A stretch of DNA of 64,000 nt, taken from assembly GCA_027625915.1 (NCBI GenBank), contig JANTQA010000026.1:1302001-1366000 (forward strand), written 5' to 3'. The stretch comes from Anaeramoeba flamelloides (taxonomy: Eukaryota > Metamonada > Anaeramoebidae). The stretch's first letter is position 1. Each line of letters starts with the position of its first letter. Both the position numbers and the translations under genes were made by a program. Below are positions 11,108 to 22,049 of this stretch, piece by piece. The notes below the pieces were generated by a model. That model searched no databases. It was not told the origin of the DNA and saw only the letters and a list, made by a program, of their open reading frames with translations.

Positions 11108-12760
11108 TTATTTATTTTTTTTCTCGTTTGGGATAATATTTTGCTTATCATTTTTAATTTTTAAACTGCAAATTGAAAGAATTGAAATTAAAGTCATCAA
11201 AGCAAAAAAAAACTGTAAAGAAAATCTAAACAGAGAATTCTCAAAGAAATATTTTGAATTCAAAAATTGTGTTAATTTTCTATTCTTTAATAGAGATCCT
11301 TTTTTAATTGAAAGTAATTCACGAGCATACCATTTTTTTGTTGAATCTGGCCTTCCACGCGTCATTCTATCTTCTCCTATTATCCCTGAACAAAGAACCT
11401 CCCATTGAGAATATTTTAATTCTTGTTTAATCTTTTCACATACATGCCTTACTGATGCGTTGCCCATTTGTGAACTTAAATAGATTTCAGGAAGCAATTT
11501 TTCTGTGTCGGCTTGATCTGTCACAATTAAGTCATTATTAATTGCATTGGCAAAGCTCGATTGGAGACTATGGCGCTCTTCTTGAGTAAAATGGTTTTTC
11601 CCGCCAAGCAACATTTCAATAGCTGCCTCGCCTTGATACATTTTGACAAACCTCACCATTACCGCTGATAAAAATCTGTCTAATACACGCAAAGTCTTGG
11701 CAAGCTTTTTTTTTTCAACTCGTTGAATTGAATCAAAGGTGATTGTCCACGAGCCCACTTTCTGATCGACCTTTAAATCGTCTTGTTGGTGATTTGTATC
11801 TTTTTTTCTTTTTGGATTGTTTCGCGTTGGGTTATGTAATGACAACAATTGATCAACCATGATTAGCTCATAAACAAAATCTCTTTCTGCTTGGACGCCC
11901 AAGTCAAATTCAATTTTCTGATTAAAAGGAGAGATTTTAAAAGAGACAATTTTGTTGTTTTTATTTGTTCTCTTTGAGGTGGTAATTAATTCAATAAAAT
12001 TCTCATTATTTGCATTACCAAATGTGTGTTTACTTAATTGCTTAATTAGCTTATTTAATTGCTTTTTTTGGAGTTGAGGGGAATTAAATTTCCCGTTTTT
12101 TGATAGATACCAGCACTCATCCCCATTTTCAATCCCTTTTTTCTTTTTGTGGCTATTTGCCTCTTCTTTCCCATCACCAAAAGCAAATTTTGAAAGCGCT
12201 TTGGATGAGGAAATTGAATAAATATTTGAATCAAGTCGATTTTCTCTAACGAGATCATTGATTACATTCTTTGGTTTGTAGTCTGTTGTTAACCAAAACG
12301 GATCATGAATTTGATGTGCGTTATAACCAACGCCCGTCAGTAAGGATGTTAAGACAGAAACTCCTTCACCTATTTTGGAATACCTTTTATCGAATTGCAA
12401 AACCCATTTGTGATCAAGTGTTTTTTGCAAGAGACCAAGGCCCGAGTGCCTTCTGAGATCACTCTCGCCAACTCCTAAAATGTTAATTAATAAATTACCC
12501 TTGACTTGGTTTGTTCGTGGTGGTAAGTGGCCTTGTGGCGGTTTCTTGTTTGGTATTCCCAACAGCTCACACAGGCTTAAATATCCCTTGCTGGTGCTGC
12601 TTTTTATTTTCGAATTGCCACTGTTTTGAAGAAAAAATGCAAAGACAGAATCGCTATTGGGATCGCCTTTTGGAATTAGTGTTAGGTCTCCGTGTGGTGC
12701 CGAGCCTGTTGAAAAAACAATGAAAAGAAGAAATAAAAAAAAAAATCCATAGAATCTCAT
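11108..12760 (-). CDS. Type I membrane protein, ATP6AP2 (renin receptor)-like
   Basis: A single 550-codon exon, clearly GC-richer than its surroundings. Residues 1-20 form a signal peptide (hydrophobic core, then GSAPHG). A long lumenal region follows. One membrane segment (about 513-533) leads to a short Lys-rich tail ending in KKNK, a possible ER-retrieval signal. Segments resembling ATP6AP2, the V-ATPase assembly subunit, are VKGNLLINILGV near 87 (compare VMVMVKGV), ERDFVYELIMVDQLLSL near 285 (compare VDLLFLSELQVL) and LDRFLSAVMVRFVKMYQG near 362 (compare VDALQKFADDMYSLYGG), then the terminal membrane segment in the expected place. The insertion-rich middle (Lys/Asn/Gln) makes it longer than animal ATP6AP2 (350 aa). 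The family call is by eye and tentative; that it is an intact gene is near certain. The first ATG directly precedes the signal peptide. Confidence 0.6.
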   Translation of the reverse strand: MRFYGFFFLFLLFIVFSTGSAPHGDLTLIPKGDPNSDSVFAFFLQNSGNSKIKSSTSKGYLSLCELLGIPNKKPPQGHLPPRTNQVKGNLLINILGVGESDLRRHSGLGLLQKTLDHKWVLQFDKRYSKIGEGVSVLTSLLTGVGYNAHQIHDPFWLTTDYKPKNVINDLVRENRLDSNIYSISSSKALSKFAFGDGKEEANSHKKKKGIENGDECWYLSKNGKFNSPQLQKKQLNKLIKQLSKHTFGNANNENFIELITTSKRTNKNNKIVSFKISPFNQKIEFDLGVQAERDFVYELIMVDQLLSLHNPTRNNPKRKKDTNHQQDDLKVDQKVGSWTITFDSIQRVEKKKLAKTLRVLDRFLSAVMVRFVKMYQGEAAIEMLLGGKNHFTQEERHSLQSSFANAINNDLIVTDQADTEKLLPEIYLSSQMGNASVRHVCEKIKQELKYSQWEVLCSGIIGEDRMTRGRPDSTKKWYARELLSIKKGSLLKNRKLTQFLNSKYFFENSLFRFSLQFFFALMTLISILSICSLKIKNDKQNIIPNEKKNK

Positions 12761-13044
12761 TTTATTTATTTATGTTGTGTTTTGGAGACAAGCAATTGGC
12801 AATTGGAAAAAAATGAAAGTCAAAATAGAAAAGTTTATCACAAATTGAAATATAGTTCATGTATAAATGTTCAGTGTTTTTTAGTATGTTTGTGTTTGAT
12901 ATTCGGTTTGTTCTCTGAGATAAAGCAAAGATCATACTGTGATCAAAATAATGCTTCAAAAACGATTATTATCCTTGTTTCAAAAGATAATCCGTGTTTT
13001 TTTTTCTTCTTGTTCAAAGGTAACATCCAATTTGGTAGACAATA

Positions 13045-13330
13045 GTATACCTAAGTTCAAATCAATTTTGAATGTATAACTCTGGATATTTTCAGTAAAA
13101 TTTAATTTAGGAATGCAATTAGTTGATAATTTTTTATAATAATCTCATTTTTTTTGAGATAAATTATAAAATTTGATTATCCTTTTTTTGAATTTCTCTT
13201 TAAATATTAAAACTTTAAGAAATAACTAATACCATGTTTATTTAGGGTTTATTGTTGGGTTCTTTGATCTGTTGATGTATAGGTCTTCTATAACAAAAAA
13301 ACATGCTTTTTATTTTGAAACACCTATTAA
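13045..13330 (+). repeat. Dispersed repeat pair, copy A (GTATACCTAAGTTCAA family)
   Basis: About 290 bp matching the reverse complement of about 44530-44885. Landmarks are AATAGTATACCTAAGTTCAA, TTTATTTAGGGTTTATT, TAGGTCTTCTATAACAAA and GCTTTTTATTT. Non-coding. It lies upstream of the ATP6AP2-like gene; the partner lies upstream of the UNC93-like gene. Confidence 0.6.
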
Positions 13331-13884
13331 ATTTTTTTATACGCTTTATTTTGACTACAGTACTCCAAAAAATTTTGAACTTTTAAGGAATTGTCCCCAT
13401 ATTTGAAAATTCTATAAATGAAAATATGTTGTAATTGGGTGTAAATGTTATTTGTAATTCATAGTTCAAATTGCCCTTAAAAATTTATTCTAAATATTAT
13501 TGAACAAAAATTATTGAATTTTTTGACTAATGATCAAGATACAAAATTGTTTTTTTTGGAAATTTTTTTTTTAATTCCTTTACCAAATCTAAATTGACAA
13601 AACAAAATAATATTATTCAAGTATTTAATAATTCATATTTGTAACCATTAAAAGTTAATATTTTTTTGATTTTTTAATTTCAAAGATTAACTCAATATTT
13701 ATGAATTGTTAAGGCAAAAGAATGTTTATTTTTTTATTTATATTTTTCCAAAAGATTGTTGTCGTCACAATACATTTCCCAACATTTCAAAATTAATTGT
13801 CCAAAAGAATGAATGGGTTAATTATTTACTTTTCTAGAAAAATTGATTAACCAATTGGTACTATTTGCAGAGTTACTGTTGAGA

Positions 13885-14090
13885 GAAAAATGTTGGACAG
13901 TAATTTTAATTGGGAACATTAATAGAACCTGAAAATTAATAGTAAGATCAATTAATAAAAAGAATTAATAACTAAATAAAGACAAAATGATATATTCAGC
14001 ACAATAACAATTTTTTTAATACTACTTTTTGGTCTGGGTTTTTCTTTGATAGATTAATTATTAAAAAATTGTTCAAAAATGTTTATTATT
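13885..14090 (-). mobile_element. Partial copy of the 47052-47458 inverted-repeat element
   Basis: AAATAAAGACAAAATGATATAT, AACAATTTTTTTAATACTACTTTTTGG (read in parts) and GGTTTTTCTTTGAT match the reverse complement of about 47250-47405. Only one terminus survives (TTAATTGGGAACATTA). Confidence 0.55.
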
Positions 14091-14100
14091 CTTAGTGTAT

Positions 14101-14280
14101 TTAAGGTACTAATCTCTATTAATTTTTTTTACTTAAATTTACTAGAGATTGAGAAAAATTTTTACCAATTACTGAAAGATATTAAAACCCTATTTATTTT
14201 CACTATTAAACATATTTCTAGATAAGGAATCCTAATTTAGAAATCGGTCAAAAAAATATAATAGAGATTAGTCACTTAAG
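14101..14280. mobile_element. 180-bp palindromic MITE (TTAAGG..CTTAA ends), intact copy
   Basis: Left end TTAAGGTACTAATCTCTATT, right end AATAGAGATTAGTCACTTAA. The interior includes ACATATTTCTAGATAAGGAA. A second copy spans 34543-35468 but is split by inserted DNA. Confidence 0.65.
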
Positions 14281-17200
14281 GGTCTAGTAATTTACAGTGA
14301 ATATGCACCATACTCAAGGGGTGACCCGAGACCAAAAAGGGTATTGTGAAATAGCCCTTCTTTTGGTTGACAAAATTCAAATAATAAAAAAAAAAATTCT
14401 ATTCAATAATCTTTGACAAAAAATTCAACAAAAAAAAATAAGTTTGAAATAGATAATCACTCCAAAAAAATTTAAATTTATAAAAAAAAGTTTAAGAGAT
14501 TCTCAATTTCAAAAAATCAAAATTTAAAAAAAAATTCATCTTTTCTATTTCCAAATTCTTAAATTTCTTTAATTGAAAACAAATTGCTTTCTTGAATTTC
14601 GGATTCAATTTAGTTCGATTTAATCTGATTTGTGGTTATTTTAAAACTCTCTAAATTTGACCAAGTATGGATTATGTAATATTCTTATGATAAAAATATC
14701 TCATTTGAAAAATGAAAAATTAGAAAAAAAAATCACAGAGATCTCAAAAAGTGCCAAAGATCAACACTTCAAAACTGACATAGTTGTTTTCAAAATTGTA
14801 TATTCTAACTATTCTAATTAGTAATTGGGTGTCTCTCTTTGGTGCTTTTTTCTAAAAATGTCCTCATCTTAGTTGTTGATTTTTGGAGATCCATCGTACA
14901 TCATAGGTTGGTTGGTTTTTGATTGGTGTTAGGTCTTCCTAAAAATTACTAAATAGTTTTTTTCCATTTCAGAAAAAAAATTTTCACTGTAAGGACTCAA
15001 CCCTTGAACTCCAAAACTATTTTTTTCTTCAATTTATCAAGAATAAAAATACTTTTTGTGAAGTAAAAGTCAAATAACACTATTAACCCAACACTCCCCA
15101 ATGTGGAAAACAAGTCCTTAAATTCTCAATTTTTCTGACTCTTATAAAGATTGTTTTAAATTTTAAAACAAGGACAAACAAACTTGTTGAGTTTTTCTCA
15201 AATAACTCTTAATCTGGTAAAAAATTGACAAGAATTGTGCTTATATTAAGCCAAATAAAACTGAAAAATTAAAACAACTCCTTTAAGGATATTGTTTAAC
15301 AAGAACTTGTTTGTTTTTGTTTTTTTTTGCATCCCTAAATGATCTTAATTTTTTTTTTTTTCAGTTTTATTTCGAAATAAAAAGTGTTTTTCACTTTTTT
15401 TCTTCAATTATAATTTCACAAAAAGTCCTGATTTTGAATACAAAAACTCAAAATATTAGAACAATAAAATGTCCATTGACTTTTCAAATAGGCTAATTTT
15501 TTCAAACTGTTAGCTCTTTACCTTTTTCAAACCTATTTAAGATCATTTGATTAAGTTGAAAATTTATTTACTCTTCTTATTGATAAAAGAATAATTGATC
15601 ATCATAAGAATATCATTTACAATCCAAGGTGTGTATGTGGTTCGTTCTGAACTATCTCAGGTCCACAAATGTGAAAATCCAGTTTATTTACTGATATTTA
15701 TTTATGAAATTTGAAAAACATTTTCACTTTGATTTTATTTTTCTTTTTCAAATAGAACACACAAATTTCATCCTACTTCTTTGAGAACATTGTTTATCAA
15801 AGAAATATCACATAAAGTAAAATAAAATCAAAATTCTTTCTCACTTAATTGGCAAAAAAGTTTTTTCCAGTATTTCGATAAATGTGTCAATCATTACCCA
15901 AAGGAAAAGACAACTGAAAAATATCAGAAAAAAAGTAAAATTTCGAATAGAAAAAAGTTTGTTTGGAAAATAATGCTTTTTTTTGTGAAAAAATAATTCT
16001 CTTATCTGGACATAAAACTTACTTTTAAAAATTGAAGTTTTTGAGATTTTTTCATTTTGAAAGAATTTTTGTATATACTGTTAATTGAAAAATAAAACGA
16101 TCTAAATTTTAATTCAGCTTTCAGAAAAAAAAACAAATTTGAAAAATCATGTAAAATTTCAAATTTTTTACTCTGAAATAAAGCTTAAATTGTTCTCTTA
16201 TCTTTTTAAAATTGGGAAAACTGATGATTTTTATTAATGAAAGAAATCTTTTTATGGAAAGCTAAATGAGAATTTAATCTTTTTATTTTGATTCGAATTG
16301 TATTTGAATAATAAAAGTTAAAAAATTATCACAGCCTTTATTATTTTGAATGCCTAAAAAAGGACTATTTCTAAAAATAGATTGAAATTGTTGTTGTCTA
16401 TCAATCTGGTAACTTTTTTCACTGATCATTAAATCTGTATGGGCTAATAAACAAGCATAAACGAAAGAATTTTAATAAATATAAAAAAAATAATTAACTG
16501 AAATTTTATCCCAGTTAAATATCCCTCAATAACAAACAAACTTAAAAAATCTAAAAAAAGACTGCTACCGAAAACAAATCTTTAAAAATCCCAAAATACT
16601 ACTATTTTTAAGGTACCAAAAATAAATATTTTCTTTTTAAAGTGATCTTTACTTTTTGAAGAGGAAAAAAAATTGATTTATGATTTTCTCTTCACACTTT
16701 GATCTTTTTCTATTCTTTTAATGGGAAATAATTCTTGTTTTTTTATTTAACTTATAGACCAAAAAAGATAATTGTCATATATTCACTTGAAAATTTAAAT
16801 TACAGGTTTTTGAAATTGAAATTAAAAGCAATTTATTTTCATTTCGTTCTTGAATTAATTCTTTCAGGATATGTCATATAGGATTTTTATTTCACATCAA
16901 GTATTACAAAATATTGATAAAACAACCAACAAAGTACCAAACAAATAAATAGAGATCAAAATCCAAAATATTTCTTTTAGATTTCTGAATTGAAAAAAAA
17001 GAAAAATAGAAAGTGAGAGCTTTAACCCATTTATTATTGGAAGACCAGTAAATAAAATTTCAAATGATTGTCTTTTTTTAATACTTCTAAATATACTTTT
17101 TTTTTTTGGGATCCAGAACTTGTCAAATAAAAAGAAAAAAATTCAGATCAAAAATTTCAATCCCATTCTTTAAAAACTAAATTTGTAAAGAGAAAAAAAA

Positions 17201-17676
17201 GAGTCACTAAGTAAAACTTTTTTCCTTTTATTTTGGAAACTACCACGATTAGAATGATGGACACACATTGTATAAATCAAAAGACAAATTCGATTTCCAG
17301 TCATTTAAATAACAAACAAATGTGTTAATTGAAATCTTTAAATCTGAAAAAGATGAGAATTGATACTTGGTTTGGTCATTAATTTGCTTTTATTTTTCAG
17401 AAATAAATAGATTTCAATATCTTTGGAGTGTACCAATCTTAAAATCTCTTTTGAAACCCCCTTAACAGTCTTTAAACGTTACTTGTATGTGTTAAAATTT
17501 TGAAAGTATGGATTTTGTGAAAGAGTGAAATATTATCAAAAAATTAATAACTTGATAATTAATTCTCTTTTTGGAAAGTGTCCTACCTTGGAAAAATTCA
17601 AGAATAAAAGAAAAATTGATTAATTGTGTTGAATTATCAATCATTTTTTTTAAAATATTTTCTTTTCTAAGGGTAA
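14281..17676. other. Long AT-rich intergenic stretch
   Basis: No gene recognised in 3.4 kb. Near 15725-15840 is a copy of the CTTTTTCAAATAGA fragment family. Near 15625-15660 is a short GC-richer patch (AAGGTGTGTATGTGGTTCG) with no open frame that can be extended. The rest is A/T runs and short Phe/Lys frames. Confidence 0.5.
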
Positions 17677-18137
17677 ATGGGAAACGAGCTACCAACAACA
17701 TGTGCTAAAAAAAAAATTCGTAAATATTTAAAAAAAACTCACAAGAAAACACACCCTACAATTGTTCTTGATTTAAACTCATGTTGGATTGATACAAATG
17801 TGCCATTTTTAAAGATTTTGAGGATCAAAAAGAAAAAAATTGTTTTGTCCCAAACAATCCAAAGCATATTCCAACAATTTGACTTGAGTCCAAATTCACA
17901 ATCATCACCAGAGAATGTTTTTTTAAGCTGGTTTCGTGAAACTAAAAGGTAATTATCCCCAATTCAAGAGAATTCTTTCTCGTCTTGTTTTGTTTTTTTG
18001 TTTTCTTGATGAAAAGTTACTGAATATAATTACTTAATCGTGTTACCCAATAGACTAGATCATCAACCTTCAAAACAAAAATTCCATTATAAATTGAAAA
18101 ATGGCGAATGTGGGTGTGCTGAGTGCGAATTGAAATG
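17677..18137 (+). CDS. Hypothetical small basic protein with CxCxxC motif, 3' end not found
   Basis: Exon 1 (17677-17951) begins MGNELPTTC and is Lys-rich, with a hydrophobic core near 28-60. A GTAATT donor and a CAATAG acceptor (intron 17952-18053) join in phase to exon 2 (18054-18137), which reads LDHQPSKQKFHYKLKNG and then ECGCAECELK. The clustered cysteines suggest a small zinc-binding knuckle. Exon 2 ends at another GTAATT donor. The following intron begins about 40 bp before copy B of the 580-bp element (18176-18754), and no third exon could be placed confidently. Met-Gly-Asn at the start could allow N-myristoylation, but residue 6 is Pro, which disfavours it. Family not recognised. Confidence 0.5.
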
Positions 18138-18175
18138 TAATTCTTTTCTTTACTTTTTTGCTTTAAATTTCTTAA

Positions 18176-18754
18176 TATATGTCCCTACGAACCAAAAAAC
18201 ACTAAAAATGGAAAACTGATCAAATACTTTCCATTAATACAAATAAAAAAACAAAATGAAAAAATTAAAATAAATAAAGTTTCAATTTAACTTTTTCTTG
18301 AAATCATTTTTTGCCAAAATCATTGAATTCAAACTTGAAATTATGTATATTTTTAGATTCAGTATCTTGTTTTAACTCATTTACTAAAACAAATTCTAAA
18401 TTATGGGGAATTTTCTTTTCATAAAAGGCACTAATTTGGTCCTCAAATGTTTTTTTTAGTTTTAAATGGTAAAATTAAAAAAAAGTTAAACAAAAAAGAT
18501 AAACTCTCTGGAAAAGAATTCTAATTTAATATATTAACTTATTCGTGGATTTCAAACTTTTCTCAACCCCAATTTTTCAAAAAAAAAAAAAAAGTGCACA
18601 GTAATTTCAAAAAATAATTTTGATATTCAAAAGTTGAGAGTGTTTTTATTCTAAAAAATTTTATCCCAGTGTTTAATTGAATTAAGTATGAAACTTAGAT
18701 TTCGAAAAATATTAATCAGAAAAAAATAGTGCTTAATTTTATTAAGGACATATT
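18176..18754 (-). mobile_element. 580-bp dispersed element, copy B
   Basis: Inverted partner of 7769-8350; see that entry. The ends TATATGTCCC and AGGACATATT and the internal coding-like frame are conserved. The only differences seen are isolated substitutions and homopolymer length changes, so one or both copies moved recently. It appears to sit within an intron of the gene at 17677. Confidence 0.65.
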
Positions 18755-18756
18755 TA

Positions 18757-18895
18757 GAAAAGAATTTATTGACATGGGTTGGATAGGGAACAATCCAATC
18801 TGTTAAAGAGAGAGTTTTGAAGTGACCAAATTTGAGACTTCCGATCCAAAGAGTATCTAAAGATACAGTCATCAGAAGTATTTGAATCTTAATTT
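18757..18895 (+). repeat. Dispersed repeat, copy 2 (GAAGTGACTAAAT family)
   Basis: Directly abuts the end of the 580-bp element. It matches 4857-5000 and 53396-53530 (AAGAGAGAGTTTTGAAGTGAC, CAGTCATCAGAAGTA). Confidence 0.6.
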
Positions 18896-19348
18896 AGTTT
18901 TCTCAAAAAAAACAATATATTGAGAAAATGTTTTTTTTCTGATGAGAAAAAGATCAAAATATAGTATTAAACTTGGGTGTAAATTGCTTTTGAATCCGGG
19001 GAAATCGAAACTACGGGTTTGGGTGAATGTCCAATACTGGTATTTGAAATTCAAATGAAAGAAAATTTCATCTCATAAGCTTTTTTTTTCTATTCTGAAA
19101 ACCGACTTTCATTTGAGTATTGTAAGTTAACTAAAATAATATAACAAGTTCTTCAAGAAAGGATCGGATGCTATTACTGAAAATTTCAATGTGATATAAC
19201 TTCATTTGATAAACTTTTTTGATCAATTCTGAAAACTGACTTTACTTTGAATTCTTTTTACTCCTGTACATAAGACCAAAATGTAAAGAATAAAAAAGGA
19301 CCAAAAAAATAATAGAGATCACAGATTTCAATTTATTTCTTTGAAATA

Positions 19349-19842
19349 TAGAGCAGTGAAAAAAATACCGTACATGAAAAAAATCCCGGACACGATTTTT
19401 AATTGTGAATATTAGTAAAATTATTGTCTAATTTCATTTATTTACAATCAAATTCCTTTTTTTAAGAATCGAACTTTTTCAATTATAACTCCCCCACTTA
19501 TTAGAATGATGATTGGTGAAATCACACTTGTTCAAAACACCATTCAATCAATCAAAAAACAAGAAGAAAAATTATCATTTTCCAAACTCTAGTAAACCTC
19601 TATAAAACTCGATTATTTTTCAAAAAAAGTTGATCAACATATGGCTATCAAACAATTAATTGAGTATTCTAGAGACACCTTACTTTGATGGACTTTAGGT
19701 AGGTTTATTACTAATCTCATAAAAAAATTGGTTATTTATAATAAGGATTTCATTGAAATTAGACAAAAATTTTACTAATACTCACAATTAAAAATCTTGT
19801 CCGGTATTTTTTTCATGTCCGGTATTTTTTTCCCTACTATAT
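19349..19842. mobile_element. 490-bp inverted-repeat element with duplicated terminal motif
   Basis: Arms of about 80-90 bp face each other. The left arm starts GCAGTGAAAAAAATACC and the right arm ends GGTATTTTTTTCCCTAC. Each arm holds two tandem copies of the motif TGAAAAAAATaCCGgAC, then a shared AATTGTGAATATTAGTAAAA segment. The latter also resembles the subterminal segment of the 51457-52279 foldback (AATATTAGTAAAATG). No open frame. Confidence 0.7.
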
Positions 19843-20082
19843 ATTTGAAACAGAATCTGCATAAACAATAATAAGGAAGTGAAATTTTTTTGCCATTTAT
19901 GATTCAAATAACAGTAGAGTAATTATTTTCACAAAGATACAATTAAACCCTAAAAAAAAATATATTATCAACTTTATCGAAATGAATTATCATTTTTTTA
20001 AAGGTTATTCAGTTTTACCAATGAATTTTTCGTCAATAGTCACAATACTTTTGAGTTTTTGATTTTTAAAAAATTTTAAGTG

Positions 20083-20805
20083 ACCATTTTTGACAGAAGG
20101 TGGCCAATTTCAAATTAACCGTATTCTCCTAACAAAAATGTTCAGCAACAACATAACACATAATTTAATATCATTATATCCCATAAGGACAAAACTATCT
20201 CTTTTTAAAAGTATTTTTTTAACGAATCAATTTTTTTTTATCTAAACTTGCCAATTTAAAAAACAAATAAATTCTCTCAATTTACATTGTTATTGTTGTT
20301 GGAAATTCGAATGAAAGAATTTAAAAAAAACAAACTAAAGAGATACCTCTTCAACTTCATGACGACTTTTTCAAATTAAAAAAAAAAATGATAACAAATT
20401 CGATTTACTCCATTCACAAAAAGTTCAATTTACAAAATAATATATTTTTTGTTTCAATATTCTTTTATTTTTTATCATATTTCAACCAACTTTTTGGAAA
20501 ATTTTTGTGATCTGACTCAGGCAATTTTGTTTTTTTTCTTTTTGTTTTAATTTTATCTGAAATCTGACTTAAACCGTTCAAATAAAAAATGAAATTTTAA
20601 TTTGTTAAAATTCCAAAATTGGTATTTTTATAATTTCATTCTTGTATTTTAGTTCCGGAATTTTTTTTTTTACTTTAAATACAATAATTCGTTTTAAAAC
20701 ATACATTAAATAATTATTCTTACGAGAATATGTCAAATTTGTAACCAACACCTTCTCATGAAAATGGTCTATAAAAATGATCGATAAAATTTTTGTAAAA
20801 TCTTC
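20083..20805 (+). repeat. Dispersed repeat RA, copy 1 (about 720 bp)
   Basis: Homologous along its length to 38702-39410, and in pieces to 34408-36170. Landmarks are CCCATAAGGACAAAACTA, CAATTTACATTGTTATTG, TTTTGTTTTAATTTTAT and GTTTTAAAACATACATT. It appears substantially diverged from copy 2. The minus-strand frame at 20605-20808 lies inside it and is not a host gene. Confidence 0.6.
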
Positions 20806-21213
20806 CATAAAAAAAAAAACGATAGTGTTTATTTTAAAGTTGGTAACATGATTTGCTTCAATTTTTCTTTATTAAAGGCTTAAAAGTTTGAAATCAATAG
20901 AAACTAATTTTTCAACAAATATTTTCTCAAAGTATTGTAGAAACCCCCTTTTGTTAACAAAATATTCCTTGTATAACCAAAATTTTTTTCAATTTCTTTT
21001 TCTGCTTTCAAACCTTTGGGTTCAATATTTTGAAAAAATAAGGAGTGAGTTTAATATCTGAAGTGAAAAAAAAATTCTAAAATTTATTTGAAAATTTTCG
21101 GTAACAAAAAAATATTAATAAATTATTTTTTTTCCTTTATTTGAATCTTTGTTTAATTTTTCTATCTTAAAAATATCTCAAAGTTCTGGAAATAAATTCA
21201 ATCAAAATTTCAG

Positions 21214-22049
21214 AAATTATTGTGACAGATCTCAAATTGCAAAAGAAAGATAATTTCAAAAACGATATATTAACTAATCAGGAACAATTATCAATAAAAA
21301 AAAATACCAAGTTATCAAAAATCTCTTCAGCGCCGCTTATCCTCGGGAAAGGCAACCCATTTTCCGATAATGAAATAAATAATAAAAACAAAAGAAGAAA
21401 CGTTCTAAGGCTATCTTCTCAGCAATCCGTGACTGGAAAAAGTTCACTAAATGTTTTATCATTTAACAATAAATCAACTCGAAAAAGATTAACAAAAATA
21501 AATAAGGAATCTATACCTGCTGGCAACCACACCGATCTTGAAACAAATACTATCAATATAAAGAGGGGTGACAATAATAATAATAACACGTTGAAAAAAG
21601 AGAATGGCGAAAAGAGTGCTGTTGAAGTTCTTGATGTTCATAAAATAGAAATTTTAAAAATTATAGAAGGTTCGCAATGCCCCGAAACAATTCTTGATAA
21701 AAATACAGAAATGATCAACCATATAATCGAGATCCATAAAAAGGGTTATTCCTCAAAATGTGAGGAAATTAAATTTTTGTCTGGTGAGCTTTTTGATTTT
21801 AGAAAATCAAATAGAAATAACCTTGAAATTTTGGAATCAAGAATGTACAGATTAATTAACCAAATCCAAAAAGAAAAAAATTTGAAAAGGGGTGCTTTAG
21901 ATTTAAATAGAAAGCTTAAACGCAATTTATTTGAATTGAAAAAAATAGTGCAAAAATACCAGAAAATCTATCAGGATTTAAATAATCCAAATATTAAGGA
22001 GTTTCATTCTTTTGTTGAGACTCTCTCGAATAAAATAATGATTTATTAA
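21214..22049 (+). CDS. Lys/Asn-rich protein with C-terminal coiled coil, 5' exon missing
   Basis: An open frame of about 278 codons with a clear acceptor (AAAATTTCAG) before 21214. The frame has no ATG between the acceptor and its conserved-looking interior, so the listed start is a splice junction and the initiating exon lies upstream, probably beyond repeat RA. The first 130 residues are polar (Ser/Asn/Lys, with a short NNNNN run). Residues about 140-260 are predicted-helical, with heptad-like Leu/Ile spacing (IEILKIIEG, MINHIIEIH, ILESRMYRLINQIQKEK, LKKIVQKYQKIYQDL). It ends at a normal TAA. I do not recognise the family; a structural or scaffold protein is possible, but that is a guess. 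Confidence 0.7.

Noticed and set aside
17677-17952. N-myristoylated signalling protein based on the MGN start
   Set aside because: Residue 6 is Pro rather than Ser/Thr, so the motif is poor; kept as a hypothetical protein.
20605-20808. 67-codon minus-strand frame MEDFTKILSIIFID
   Set aside because: Lies wholly inside repeat RA and is not preserved in the copy at 38702-39410.
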